In this document: piece by piece, positions 16,093 to 24,287 of the stretch
Layout: each line of letters begins with the position of its first letter
Position numbering within the stretch: the stretch's first letter is position 1
Assembly: GCF_000429025.1 (NCBI RefSeq)
Contig: NZ_KE386833.1
Location: 944,582 to 1,008,581, forward strand
DNA length: 64,000 nt
Direction of reading: 5' to 3'
Source: Actinospineispora spinosispora DSM 44797
Lineage (GTDB): Bacteria; Actinomycetota; Actinomycetes; Mycobacteriales; Pseudonocardiaceae
Notes under the pieces: model-generated
What the model was told of the DNA's origin: nothing
Databases searched by the model: none
What the model saw: the letters and a program-made list of their open reading frames with translations, nothing else
Made by a program: the position numbers and the translations under genes

Positions 16093-17478
16093 TCATGACG
16101 CTGTCCGGTCCGGACGCGTGATCGTTTCCAGCGCCCGTCCGGTGGTGCGGACGCCGAACACGGCGAGCAGCAGGCCGACCAGCACCATGCAGACCGCGAC
16201 GTAGACGAACACGGACGTGTAGCCCCACCCCTGGTAGACGGCTGCGACCAGGATCCCGCCGCCCGCACCGGCCAGGCGTCCGATCCCGTTGGTGAAGCCG
16301 GTGCCGATCCCGCGAAGCCGGGTCGGGAACACCTCAGGCGTGTAGGTGTACAGGAAGGCGGTCTGCATCTGCAGCAGGAGCGTGACGAGGAAACCGCTCA
16401 GCAGGATGACCGGGACGTTGCCGACGAACCCGTAGACGAGCACCAGCGCCGCGACGGCGATCTCGATCACCAGGATCGTGTACTTGCGTTCCCACCGGTC
16501 GATGAACGGCCACGCCAGCAGCGCACCGGGTACGGCTCCGATGGACAACACGGCGGTGTAGGTCAGGCTCTCGACGACGTCGTAGCCCTTGGCCGCGAGC
16601 AGCGTCGGTACCCAGGCGTTGAAGCCGTAGAAGCCGAGGATCCCGAAGATCCAGACCGCGGCGAGGAGCAGGGTGCGGGAACGCAGGCTGCCGACGAACA
16701 GCTCGCGCAGCCGCGCGGGCTCGGATGTCGACGGCGGCGCCTGCGGAGGCGGCAGCAACGCGCCAGTCGTGGCTCGCGCCTCGTTCTCCAGCCCGGCCAC
16801 CACGCGTTCGGCCTCGGTGTGGCGGCCGTGCGCGTCGAGCCAGCGGACGGACTCCGGCAGCAGCCGGACCATGGCGAGTGCCGCCACCAGCCCGACCGCG
16901 CCGAGCACGAACACCCACCGCCATCCGTCGACGCCCGTCGGCACCACGAACCGGGCGAACCAGGACATCATCGGGATGCCGAGCAACCCGACGCCGAGGA
17001 TGAGCGACTGGTAGCGGCCTCGCCGGGCCGCCGGGAACATCTCGGCGACGTAGATGAGGCCGACGACCGTCATCGCCTCCAGCCCGACGCCGGTCAGGAT
17101 GCGCAGCACCCCGAGTGTGGTGAGGTTCGGGGAGAACGCGCTGGCCAGCGAGCACAGCGAGTAGGCGGCGGCCGACCCGATGAGCGTCCATTTGCGGCCG
17201 AAGCGGTCGGCGATCCGGCCGCCGGTCAGTGCCCCGATGAACATTCCGCCGAACGCCGCCGAGGTGATCAGCCCGATCCCGCTGACGCTCACCCCCCAAT
17301 GGGCGTGGAGGGCGGGCGCGACGTAGGCGAAGGTGTTGAGGTCGGCGAGCTCGAACAGGAAGACCGCGCAGAGCAGCCCGGCCCAGACCCGGTGGGTGCG
17401 GGTGGTGAGCGGGAGCCGGTCGAGGCGGGCGGATGCGGAACCGGCGGCACGGCCGGCGCCTGTAACGGGATACGTCAT
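16093..17478 (-). CDS. MFS transporter, sugar/aromatic-acid:H+ symporter type
   Basis: A 461-residue major facilitator with 12 predicted helices. It has GGRIADRFGRKW in loop 2-3, ARRGRYQS after helix 4, PESVRWLDAHGR before the central loop and RLRGIGTGFTNGIGR in the second half. It is the last gene of the minus-strand acid/CoA operon, 34 bp after the CitE-like gene, so it probably imports the carboxylate that the operon degrades. The ATG at 17478 is preceded by AAAGGG. Confidence 0.88.
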   Translation of the reverse strand: MTYPVTGAGRAAGSASARLDRLPLTTRTHRVWAGLLCAVFLFELADLNTFAYVAPALHAHWGVSVSGIGLITSAAFGGMFIGALTGGRIADRFGRKWTLIGSAAAYSLCSLASAFSPNLTTLGVLRILTGVGLEAMTVVGLIYVAEMFPAARRGRYQSLILGVGLLGIPMMSWFARFVVPTGVDGWRWVFVLGAVGLVAALAMVRLLPESVRWLDAHGRHTEAERVVAGLENEARATTGALLPPPQAPPSTSEPARLRELFVGSLRSRTLLLAAVWIFGILGFYGFNAWVPTLLAAKGYDVVESLTYTAVLSIGAVPGALLAWPFIDRWERKYTILVIEIAVAALVLVYGFVGNVPVILLSGFLVTLLLQMQTAFLYTYTPEVFPTRLRGIGTGFTNGIGRLAGAGGGILVAAVYQGWGYTSVFVYVAVCMVLVGLLLAVFGVRTTGRALETITRPDRTAS

Positions 17479-17512
17479 TGTATGTCCCTTTCGCTGGCGC
17501 ATCGCTGCGTCG

Positions 17513-18409
17513 CTACATGCCGATCAGGTCCGCTTTCGCGATCGTGTTGCGCAGGATTCGGATGGACGCGACGTCGACCATGTCGCCGTCGACCGCGACC
17601 GCGCCGAGGCCCTGGCGCTCGGCTTCCGCGTAGGCCTTCTCCAGCCGTCGCGCGCGCTCGACGTCCTCGGGCGAGGGGGAGTAGGCGTCGTTGGCCAGCT
17701 CGATCTGGGAGGGGTGGATGGCCCACTTCCCGACGAATCCGAGTACGCCGGACAGCTCGCACTGGCGCCGGTAGCCGGCCGGGTTGCCGAAGGCGGCGAA
17801 CGGGCCGTCGACGGCGTCGATCTTCGCCGCGCGCGCCGCGACGACGATCTTGTTCCGGGCGTAGTGCCAGATGTCGCCTGGGTAGCCGTCGGTGCCGCCG
17901 ACCGCGCTCGAACGGACACCCTGTGATGCCGAGAAGTCGCCGGGACCGAAGATCAGCGCCTCGAGGCGGGGGCTGGCGGTGGCGATGGCCTCGACGTCGA
18001 TCAGGGCCTCGACCTCCTCGATCAGCACCTCGATGCCGATCCGTTTGGTCATGCCCAGCTCCTCCTCGAGCTGGGTGAGCAGCCGGTCGACCCACCAGAC
18101 GTCCCTGGCCGCGAGCACCTTGGGCACGATGATCACGTCGAGTGCTTCGCGGGCGCCCTCGACGATCTCCAGGATGTCGCGGTGCGCCCAGGCCGTGTCG
18201 AGGCTGTTGATCCGCACCGCACGGGTGGCCGGTGTCCAGTCGTGCTGGGTCAGTGCGTGCACGACCTTGCCCCTGGCGTCCGCCTTGGCGGACGGGGCGA
18301 CGGAGTCCTCCAGGTCGCAGAACACCAGGTCCGCGGCACTGCTCGCGGCCTTCGCCAGCATCTTCTCGCTGCTACCTGGCGTGGACAGCTCACTTCGGCG
18401 AAGCCGCAC
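17513..18409 (-). CDS. CitE-like CoA-ester lyase (malyl/citramalyl-CoA lyase family)
   Basis: A 298-residue HpcH/HpaI/CitE TIM barrel. It has LSTPGSSEKMLAKAAS at the N-terminus, VFCDLEDSVAP (metal-binding E and D), RINSLDTAWAHRD, the barrel glutamate in IGIEVLIEEVEAL, FGPGDFSASQG and GKWAIHPSQIELAN. Such lyases cleave malyl-, beta-methylmalyl- or citramalyl-CoA to acetyl-CoA, propionyl-CoA, glyoxylate or pyruvate. With a CoA-transferase and MaoC hydratases in one operon it is the expected last carbon-carbon cleavage step. GTG start with GGAGAGGAG upstream. Confidence 0.85.
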   Translation of the reverse strand: MRLRRSELSTPGSSEKMLAKAASSAADLVFCDLEDSVAPSAKADARGKVVHALTQHDWTPATRAVRINSLDTAWAHRDILEIVEGAREALDVIIVPKVLAARDVWWVDRLLTQLEEELGMTKRIGIEVLIEEVEALIDVEAIATASPRLEALIFGPGDFSASQGVRSSAVGGTDGYPGDIWHYARNKIVVAARAAKIDAVDGPFAAFGNPAGYRRQCELSGVLGFVGKWAIHPSQIELANDAYSPSPEDVERARRLEKAYAEAERQGLGAVAVDGDMVDVASIRILRNTIAKADLIGM

Positions 18410-18451
18410 GGCTTCTCCTCTCCTCTGGGGTCACTGAACGGGTACGGGGGG

Positions 18452-19687
18452 TCAGGCGACGACCCGCTGGGCGCGCAGCGCCGCGACCTCGGCGTCGGCG
18501 TAACCGAGCTCGGCGAGCACGGCGTCGGTGTGCTCGCCGAACAATGGGGCCCGCCGGGCCGGCACGCCCTTGCCCGAGGCGAACTTGATCGGCATGCCCG
18601 CGACGGCGAGCGGTTCGGCGACACCGGGATGGTCGAGTTCGAGCAGCATGTCGCGGGCCAGCACGTGCGGGTCCGTGACGATCCGGTCGATCGTGTTGAC
18701 CGGCGCGACCGGGACGTTGTGTGCCAGCAGCCGCTCGACCTCGCTCATGGTCCGGGTCGAGGACCAGTCCTCGAACAGCTCGCGCACCAGCTCTCGGTGC
18801 CGCACCCGCGCCACGTTGGTGTGCAGCCGCTCGTCGGTGACGAGGTCGGGCCGGTCCATCGCCTTGCACAGCAGCTCCCAGTGCCGGTCGCCGGGAGCGG
18901 CGACGGCGACCCAGCCGTCCGCCACCCGGTACAGGCCGAACGGGCACAGCAGCGGGTGCTCGTTGCCTTCCCGCCCGGGGACGGCACCGAGGTAGGAGTG
19001 CTGATAGACGACGCGTTCGCACAGCGCCAGCACGGCGTCGTACATGGCGACGTCGACGAAGTCCCCGCGCCCGGTCGCCTCGGCCTGGCGCAGTGCCGCC
19101 AGAATCCCGACCGTGGTGAACGCGGCGGGCAGGATGTCGCCGACGCCGGGACCGACCTTGGTGGGTGGCCCCTCGGGCTGTCCGGTGATCGCCATCAACC
19201 CGCCCATCGCCTGCGCCACGACGTCGTAGGCGGGGCGCGCGGCGTACGGGCTGGCGCCGGTGCGCGGGTCACCGAACCCGCGCAGCGCGGCGTACACGAG
19301 GCGCGGGTTGACCTGGGACAGCTCCTCGTAGCTCAGCCCGAGCCGGTCCAGCACCCCCGACCGGAAGTTCTCGACGAGCACGTCCGACCTGGACGCGAGG
19401 TCGCGCACCACCTTGCGCCCGGCCTCGGTACGTAGATCGAGCACGACACCACGCTTGTTGCGGTTGATGCTGGCGAAGTAGCCGCCGTAGGCGTGCAGCT
19501 CGTCGCTGGGGTGGAACGGACCCTGGGCCCTGGTGATGTCACCCTCCGGCGGCTCGACCTTGATCACGTCGGCGCCGAGGTCGGCGAGCAGCATCGTGAC
19601 GAACGGACCGGCCAGCGCCCTGGTCAGGTCGAGGACCCGGACGCCGGCCAGCGGGGCGCCACCGGTCCTCGCCGGTCCGGGCGTCAC
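18452..19687 (-). CDS. Class III (CaiB/BaiF) acyl-CoA transferase
   Basis: A 411-residue family III CoA-transferase. The N-terminal LAGVRVLDLTRALAGPF, NRNKRGVVLDL and VLVENFRSGVLDRLG are followed by the covalent aspartate in VGPGVGDILPAAF (Asp184, by position against formyl-CoA transferase) and a C-terminal PLFGEHTDAVLAELGY. It would activate a dicarboxylate to its CoA thioester. The GTG start overlaps the MaoC stop by 4 nt. Itaconate, mesaconate or a related C5 acid is plausible from the neighbours but is not shown. Confidence 0.88.
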   Translation of the reverse strand: MTPGPARTGGAPLAGVRVLDLTRALAGPFVTMLLADLGADVIKVEPPEGDITRAQGPFHPSDELHAYGGYFASINRNKRGVVLDLRTEAGRKVVRDLASRSDVLVENFRSGVLDRLGLSYEELSQVNPRLVYAALRGFGDPRTGASPYAARPAYDVVAQAMGGLMAITGQPEGPPTKVGPGVGDILPAAFTTVGILAALRQAEATGRGDFVDVAMYDAVLALCERVVYQHSYLGAVPGREGNEHPLLCPFGLYRVADGWVAVAAPGDRHWELLCKAMDRPDLVTDERLHTNVARVRHRELVRELFEDWSSTRTMSEVERLLAHNVPVAPVNTIDRIVTDPHVLARDMLLELDHPGVAEPLAVAGMPIKFASGKGVPARRAPLFGEHTDAVLAELGYADAEVAALRAQRVVA

Positions 19688-20166
19688 CGCGACGCCCAGT
19701 GGGAGGCGCGCTTGAGCAGCACCCGGCGTCTGCCGGTGAACACCACGGTGCCGTCCTGGTTGTGGCCGGTGTGGTCGAACGTCACCACACCGGCGTCCGG
19801 CCGGTCCGAGTCCTCGACCGCGACGACCTCGGTCGTCGCGTAGAGCGTGTCGCCGTGGAAGACCGGGCTCCGGAAACGCACGGCGGTCATCCCCAGCTCG
19901 GCCAGTGCGTTCTCCGCGGTGTCCTGCGAGGCGAGGCCGACCACCATCGAGGCGGTGATCCCGCCGAAGACGATCCGCCTGCCGAACTCCCTGTCGGCCA
20001 TCAGGTCCTCGTTGAAGTGGCCCTGCGCGGTGTTCATGACCAGGTTGGTGATCAGGACGTTGTCCATCTCTGTGACGGTCTTGCCCCTGGCATGCCGGAA
20101 CCGGTCACCGGGCACGAAGTTCTCGAAGTAGTTGTCCGTCGCGGTCAGCGCCGAGAGATCGCCCAT
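19684..20166 (-). CDS. MaoC-like enoyl-CoA hydratase (His present)
   Basis: A 160-residue hot-dog protein resembling the mesaconyl-CoA hydratase type of MaoC. It contains FENFVPGDRFRH, the Asp in EMDNVLIT, MNTAQGHFNED with the catalytic-site histidine, and FGRRIVFGGI. The ATG at 20166 shares one base with the acyl-CoA dehydrogenase stop (TGATG). It probably adds water to an unsaturated CoA ester to give the substrate of the CitE-like lyase. It may pair with the MaoC protein at 21353, which has lost the histidine. Confidence 0.82.
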   Translation of the reverse strand: MGDLSALTATDNYFENFVPGDRFRHARGKTVTEMDNVLITNLVMNTAQGHFNEDLMADREFGRRIVFGGITASMVVGLASQDTAENALAELGMTAVRFRSPVFHGDTLYATTEVVAVEDSDRPDAGVVTFDHTGHNQDGTVVFTGRRRVLLKRASHWASR

Positions 20167-21356
20167 CACGACCGCCCCATGAGCGCATCGGAGATGATCC
20201 GCAGCTGGATCTCGGAGGTGCCCTCGAAGATTTTCGTGAGCCGCGCGTCGCGCCAGTAGCGCTCGACCGCGTGGTCGGTCGTGTACCCGGCGCCGCCATG
20301 GATCTGCAGCCCCTCGCTGGTGACTCGTTCGGCCATCTCGCTGGCCACGAACTTCGCCATCGAGGCTTCGGTCCCGCACTTCTCGCCCGCGTCGAAGCGC
20401 GAGCAGACCTCGTACATCAGTGACCGGGCCGACTCGATCTGGCTCGCCATCCAGGCGATCTTGAACCGGACGGCCTGGAACTCGCCGATCGGGTGCCCGA
20501 ACTGGGCGCGTTCGGCGGCGTAGGCGATCGAGTCCTCCAGCGCGCCCCGCGCGAGCCCGATGGCGCGCGCCGCGGTATGCAGGCGGGCGACTTCCAGATT
20601 CTGCAGCGCCATGTAGAAGCCGCGGCCCTCCTCACCGACGAGCGCGTCGGCGGGCAGCCGCAGGCCGTCGAAGGACAGCTCCCAGGTATTCCAACCCCGG
20701 TAGCCGATCTTTCGGATCTTGGTTCCGTGGACTCCGTCGGGAAGCGTCCCCCGCTCCTTGTCGATCATGAACGCGCTGATGCCCCGGTGGCGCCGCGCCG
20801 GGTCCACCTGCTCGCCGGTGCGGGCGAACAGCAGGATGTAGTCGGCACCGTCGGCGAACGTGCACCACATCTTCTGGCCGGTGACGACCCACTCGTCGCC
20901 ATCACGGCGGGCGCGGCAGGAGATGTTGGCGACGTCGGAGCCCGCCTCGGGTTCGGACAGTGCCATCGACCCCAGGTATCGCCCGGCCGCCACCTCGGGC
21001 AGCAGCCGGCGACGCCGCTCCTCGTCCCAGCCGGCCATGATCTTGTTGCCTCTTGCCATGATGCTGGCGACGCTCATCCAGCCCCTGGCCAGCTCCTCGG
21101 CCGCGACGCAGTACTCGAAGGAACCGAGCCCGAGCCCGCCGTACTCCTCGGGGATCATGATCCCGAAGAAGCCGAGGTCACTCATCTTGTCCCGCAGCGC
21201 CATCGGGATCTCGCCGGCCACCGGGTCGAGCTCGTTGGCGACGGGCAGCACCTCCCGCATGGTGAACTCCCTGGCCAGCGCCTGGAACTGGCGGCGGTCC
21301 TCGGTGAGATAGGGACCCGGAGCGGTTGTGGTCCGGCGGTCTTCGGTCGTGGTCAC
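20166..21356 (-). CDS. Acyl-CoA dehydrogenase
   Basis: A 396-residue flavoprotein dehydrogenase. It has EEYGGLGLG, SEPEAGSDVANI and MWCTFADGADY at the FAD/substrate site, QFGHPIGEFQAVRFKIAW, GGAGYTTDHAVERYWRDAR, and KIFEGTSEIQ with the catalytic glutamate. The GTG at 21356 overlaps the upstream MaoC stop by 4 nt. It oxidises a saturated acyl-CoA to its 2-enoyl form; methylsuccinyl-CoA is one candidate, although known methylsuccinyl-CoA dehydrogenases are longer. Electrons would pass to ETF. Confidence 0.9.
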   Translation of the reverse strand: MTTTEDRRTTTAPGPYLTEDRRQFQALAREFTMREVLPVANELDPVAGEIPMALRDKMSDLGFFGIMIPEEYGGLGLGSFEYCVAAEELARGWMSVASIMARGNKIMAGWDEERRRRLLPEVAAGRYLGSMALSEPEAGSDVANISCRARRDGDEWVVTGQKMWCTFADGADYILLFARTGEQVDPARRHRGISAFMIDKERGTLPDGVHGTKIRKIGYRGWNTWELSFDGLRLPADALVGEEGRGFYMALQNLEVARLHTAARAIGLARGALEDSIAYAAERAQFGHPIGEFQAVRFKIAWMASQIESARSLMYEVCSRFDAGEKCGTEASMAKFVASEMAERVTSEGLQIHGGAGYTTDHAVERYWRDARLTKIFEGTSEIQLRIISDALMGRS

Positions 21357-21868
21357 GGGGCCTCCACAGGTGTGCGGCGGGCGATGAGGTTCGTACGGAC
21401 GAAGGTGATGACCGGGTCGCCGTCCTCGGCGAACCCCTCGGTGCGCCAGGTGACGATGCCCTGGTGCGGGCGGCTCGCGGAGTCCTTCACCGCGACGACC
21501 GTGCTGCGCGCGGTGACGGTCTCGCCGACCAGGACCGGACGGTGGTGGACGAGGTCGTCGACGCCGAGGAACGCGCCCCCGGCCTCGCTCAGGTCCTCGA
21601 CACTCATCCCGAAGACGGTCAGGAAGACCAGCATCGGGTTGACCACGAGGTCGTCGTGGCCCATCGCCTTCGCGTAGGGCCGGTTCAGGTAGGTGGGGTG
21701 GTAGCTCAGGGTCAGCGACGAGAACGTGCTGTTGTCCGACTCGAGCAGCGTGCGCCCCCAGTGGTGGGTGTACACCCCGCCCACGGTGAAGTCCTCGAAA
21801 CAGTGCCCTTTCGGCCAGAGTCGGGGCACCGCCCGGTCCGCTGCCCGGGGGGAGGCATCGAGGCTCAT
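21353..21868 (-). CDS. MaoC-like protein with altered active site
   Basis: A 171-residue hot-dog protein paralogous to the one at 19684. It keeps the aspartate (ESDNSTFSSLTL) and an asparagine, but at the place of MNTAQGHFN it reads SYHPTYLNRP, so tyrosine replaces the catalytic-site histidine. FEDFTVGGVYTHHWGRT and AKAMGHDDLVVNPMLVF match the mesaconyl-CoA-hydratase-like group. The ATG overlaps the PrpD stop by 4 nt. It could be a structural partner of the other MaoC protein or use a different mechanism. Confidence 0.78.
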   Translation of the reverse strand: MSLDASPRAADRAVPRLWPKGHCFEDFTVGGVYTHHWGRTLLESDNSTFSSLTLSYHPTYLNRPYAKAMGHDDLVVNPMLVFLTVFGMSVEDLSEAGGAFLGVDDLVHHRPVLVGETVTARSTVVAVKDSASRPHQGIVTWRTEGFAEDGDPVITFVRTNLIARRTPVEAP

Positions 21869-23265
21869 CTGGTGGTCCTTTCCTCGTCGGGAACGGTGGC
21901 TCGGGCCAGCTCACGGACCGAGCGGAGGCCGGGGAGGTCGGTGAGCAGCCGGCGCAGCCGTCCGGTGGCGTCGGTGCCGAGGACCGGCTCGACGAGCCCG
22001 ACGAACTTCCGGTGCAACGCGGGCGCCTGCTCGTCGGGGGAGCGCGGTGTGCTCACATCCCCCTCGGCCCGCAGCGTGCGTCCGTCGCGGGTCCGGACGT
22101 CGACCCGGCCCGCGTACTGGGCGATCTCTTCGGAGGTGTGGACACTGACCGTGTCGCGCAGCGCGACGAGCTGGGGATCCCGCGCGGCGGCGTCGGTGAA
22201 GCGCGACTCGTCGGTGGCGCCGGTGTGGAGCGCGAGCGCGGTGGTGAACCGCAGGCTGAACTTGCCCTCCAGACCGGTACGGGGGCTCGGGATCGCGCAC
22301 ACCGCGAGGTGGCCGGGCGGCACGAGCAGGTCGACGGCCTCGATGGCCCGGGGGTCCAACCCCGCCGTCCGCAGCTGTAGCGCGGCGTCGATCGTCGCGT
22401 GCGTGAGGTAGCAGGCGGCATGGAACTTGAACAGCACCGACTCGACGTGCCACGGCCGGCCGAACGGCACCGCGAGCGCCTCGGGATCGGGTGCGTCGGA
22501 CAGCACCGGCAGCATTCCGCGCCGTTCGGTGAGCCCGGCGTCCGACGCCGTGAGACCCGCCTCGGCCAGCCGTGCGGCGAGCAGACCCGCTGCGGCCGCC
22601 TGCCCGGCGTGCAGCGGCTTGGTCATCGTGCCGAAGTTGGCCTTGAGCCCGGACGCGCTGGTCGCGGCGATCGCGAGCGCCGTCCGGACCTGCGCGTCGG
22701 TCAGGTTCAGCAGCGACGCCGCGGCAGCGGCCGCGCCGAGGGTGCCCGCCGTGGCCGTGTTGTGGAACCCACGGGTGTAGTGCGCCCTCCCGAGCGCGGC
22801 ACCGACCCTGGCCTCGGTCTCGATACCGGCGACCATCGCCACCAGCAGCTCGAGGCCGCTCGCGTCCAGCTCCTCGGCCAGTGCCAGCGCGACGGGGAGA
22901 ACGGGCACGGTCGGATGGCCGCCCATGACCGCGAGCACGTCGTCGTAGTCCAGTGCGTGCGCGGCGGTGCCGTTGACCAGCGCCGCGCCACGAGCGCCGG
23001 TTCGTGCACCGTGACCGAGGAGGGTCGCTGCTCCGGTCGCGTCCTCGGCCAGCGTCACGGCGCGCACGATGCGCACCGCCGGTTCGTCCACCGCGGCGAT
23101 CGCCACGCCCAGACCGTCGAGCACACACTGCGCGGCCACCGCGAGCGCGGCCGGTCCGATGCGATCGGCGGTGAGCCCGGCGATCTCCGAAGCCAGGCGG
23201 AGCTCTGCCTCGCCGTCGGAAGGGGAGTGGGCAAGGAGCCCGGGAATCGTGTCTGAGCCAGTCAT
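21865..23265 (-). CDS. MmgE/PrpD-family protein
   Basis: A 466-residue MmgE/PrpD protein: SLLNL, then GLKANFGTMTKPLHAGQAAAAGLLAARLA, AACYLTHATIDAAL and LEGKFSLRFTTALAL. The family includes 2-methylcitrate dehydratase and cis-aconitate decarboxylase, the itaconate-forming enzyme. The ATG at 23265 has GGTGG 6 nt upstream. Earlier in-frame ATGs at 23322, 23304 and 23289 lie among palindromic operator-like repeats, so they are less likely. It heads the minus-strand acid/CoA operon facing an IclR gene. Dehydration, decarboxylation or epimerisation of a tri- or dicarboxylate is possible. Confidence 0.82.
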   Translation of the reverse strand: MTGSDTIPGLLAHSPSDGEAELRLASEIAGLTADRIGPAALAVAAQCVLDGLGVAIAAVDEPAVRIVRAVTLAEDATGAATLLGHGARTGARGAALVNGTAAHALDYDDVLAVMGGHPTVPVLPVALALAEELDASGLELLVAMVAGIETEARVGAALGRAHYTRGFHNTATAGTLGAAAAAASLLNLTDAQVRTALAIAATSASGLKANFGTMTKPLHAGQAAAAGLLAARLAEAGLTASDAGLTERRGMLPVLSDAPDPEALAVPFGRPWHVESVLFKFHAACYLTHATIDAALQLRTAGLDPRAIEAVDLLVPPGHLAVCAIPSPRTGLEGKFSLRFTTALALHTGATDESRFTDAAARDPQLVALRDTVSVHTSEEIAQYAGRVDVRTRDGRTLRAEGDVSTPRSPDEQAPALHRKFVGLVEPVLGTDATGRLRRLLTDLPGLRSVRELARATVPDEERTTR

Positions 23266-23281
23266 CTGTCCACCAATTTCG

Positions 23282-23321
23282 TGCCGCATAGCGGCATGCA
23301 TGCTGTTGGATGGCATAGCCA
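23282..23321. promoter_or_regulatory. Paired ATA-centred palindromes, probable IclR sites
   Basis: TGCCGCATAGCGGCA (23282-23296, perfect 6 bp arms) and TGGCATAGCCA (23311-23321, perfect 4 bp arms) share a GC-ATA-GC centre and sit 27 bp apart, centre to centre, just before the PrpD start. They are the obvious candidate targets of the divergent IclR regulator. Confidence 0.6.
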
Positions 23322-23406
23322 CTGTGCGCCGCGCACGCCGTCGATGTCAATGGCCCGTGACCGGCCGCCTCGGTCCCGGCGGTGATCGGCGGGCTGGAAG
23401 GATGCG

Positions 23407-24156
23407 GTGGTGAGCGTGCAGAGCGTGTTGCGCAGCCTGCAGGTGCTGGAGGCGGTGGCGACCCGGCAGCCGGTGGGTGTCGCCGATCTCGCGCGCGCTC
23501 TCGACCTGCCGAAGAGCACCGTGCAGCGCAGCCTGATGACACTGGCCGAAGCCGGTTGGCTGGAGCACGTGCCCGGTGAGCTCACCCGGTGGACGCTCGG
23601 TCCGGCCGCGCGCCGGATCGCCAGGGCGGGCGCGCACGAGACGACCCTGCGCGAGGCCGCGCTGGGCCCCATGCAGGAGCTGCGGGACGAGACGAACGAG
23701 ACGATCCATCTCGCAGTGCCCGACGGGACGGCCTGGATGGTGCTCGTCGAGCGGATGGACTCGACCCAGCCGGTCCGCACGTTCAACGAGCTCGGGACGC
23801 GCACCCCGAGCCACGCGACGTCGACGGGGCTGTCGGTCCTGGCTCACCTGCCAGGGGCGGAGGTCGACGCGCTGCTCGCGAGCGACCTCGAGGTGTACTC
23901 GCCGACGACGGTCGTCGACCCCGAGGAGCTGCGCGCCGAACTCACCGCGATCCGGACCCGGGGGTACGCGGTGAACCTGCAGCGCTACCGTCCGCAGGTC
24001 GCTGCTATCGGTGCCGCCGTCCTCGATCGGAGCGGACTGCCGGTTGCCGGGATCTGCATCTCGATGCCGGACTCCCGCTACCGGCCTCGGCTGCTCCCGC
24101 ACTGGGGCTCACTCGTGGCCGAGGCGGCACGGAGGATCTCGCTCAAGCTCGGCTAG
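23407..24156 (+). CDS. IclR-family transcriptional regulator
   Basis: A 249-residue IclR protein. The winged helix (SVLRSLQVLEAVATRQPVGVADLARALDLPKSTVQRSL) occupies residues 5-45, followed by an effector domain with LGPMQELRDETNETIHLAVP and a C-terminal VAAIGAAVLDRSGLPVAGICIS. GTG at 23407 or 23410; GGAAGG lies upstream. It is divergent from the PrpD operon and probably controls it through the palindromes at 23282-23321. A hairpin follows the stop. Confidence 0.92.
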   Translation: MVSVQSVLRSLQVLEAVATRQPVGVADLARALDLPKSTVQRSLMTLAEAGWLEHVPGELTRWTLGPAARRIARAGAHETTLREAALGPMQELRDETNETIHLAVPDGTAWMVLVERMDSTQPVRTFNELGTRTPSHATSTGLSVLAHLPGAEVDALLASDLEVYSPTTVVDPEELRAELTAIRTRGYAVNLQRYRPQVAAIGAAVLDRSGLPVAGICISMPDSRYRPRLLPHWGSLVAEAARRISLKLG

Positions 24157-24160
24157 CGGC

Positions 24161-24220
24161 CGTCCACACCGCGCACGTTCCGGCGACGCCGCGCGGTGTG
24201 CACAGGGTGCGGTGTGGACG
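24161..24220 (+). terminator. Hairpin after the IclR gene
   Basis: Perfect 12 bp arms CGTCCACACCGC (24161-24172) and GCGGTGTGGACG (24209-24220) with a smaller GCAC/GTGC pairing inside. It starts 5 nt after the IclR stop, as expected for a factor-independent terminator without a strong U-run, common in high-GC genomes. Confidence 0.6.
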
Positions 24221-24287
24221 CGGGGTGCGCGGTGTTGGGCGTGCGGGTGGGCTCGGCGATACGCTGGCTCGCCAAAGGGGGCGGCAC

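Noticed and set aside
23589..24287. Fusion of the 24288 LysR protein with upstream residues
   Set aside because: The upstream part is the IclR gene in a wrong frame. The helix-turn-helix begins at the ATG at 24288.
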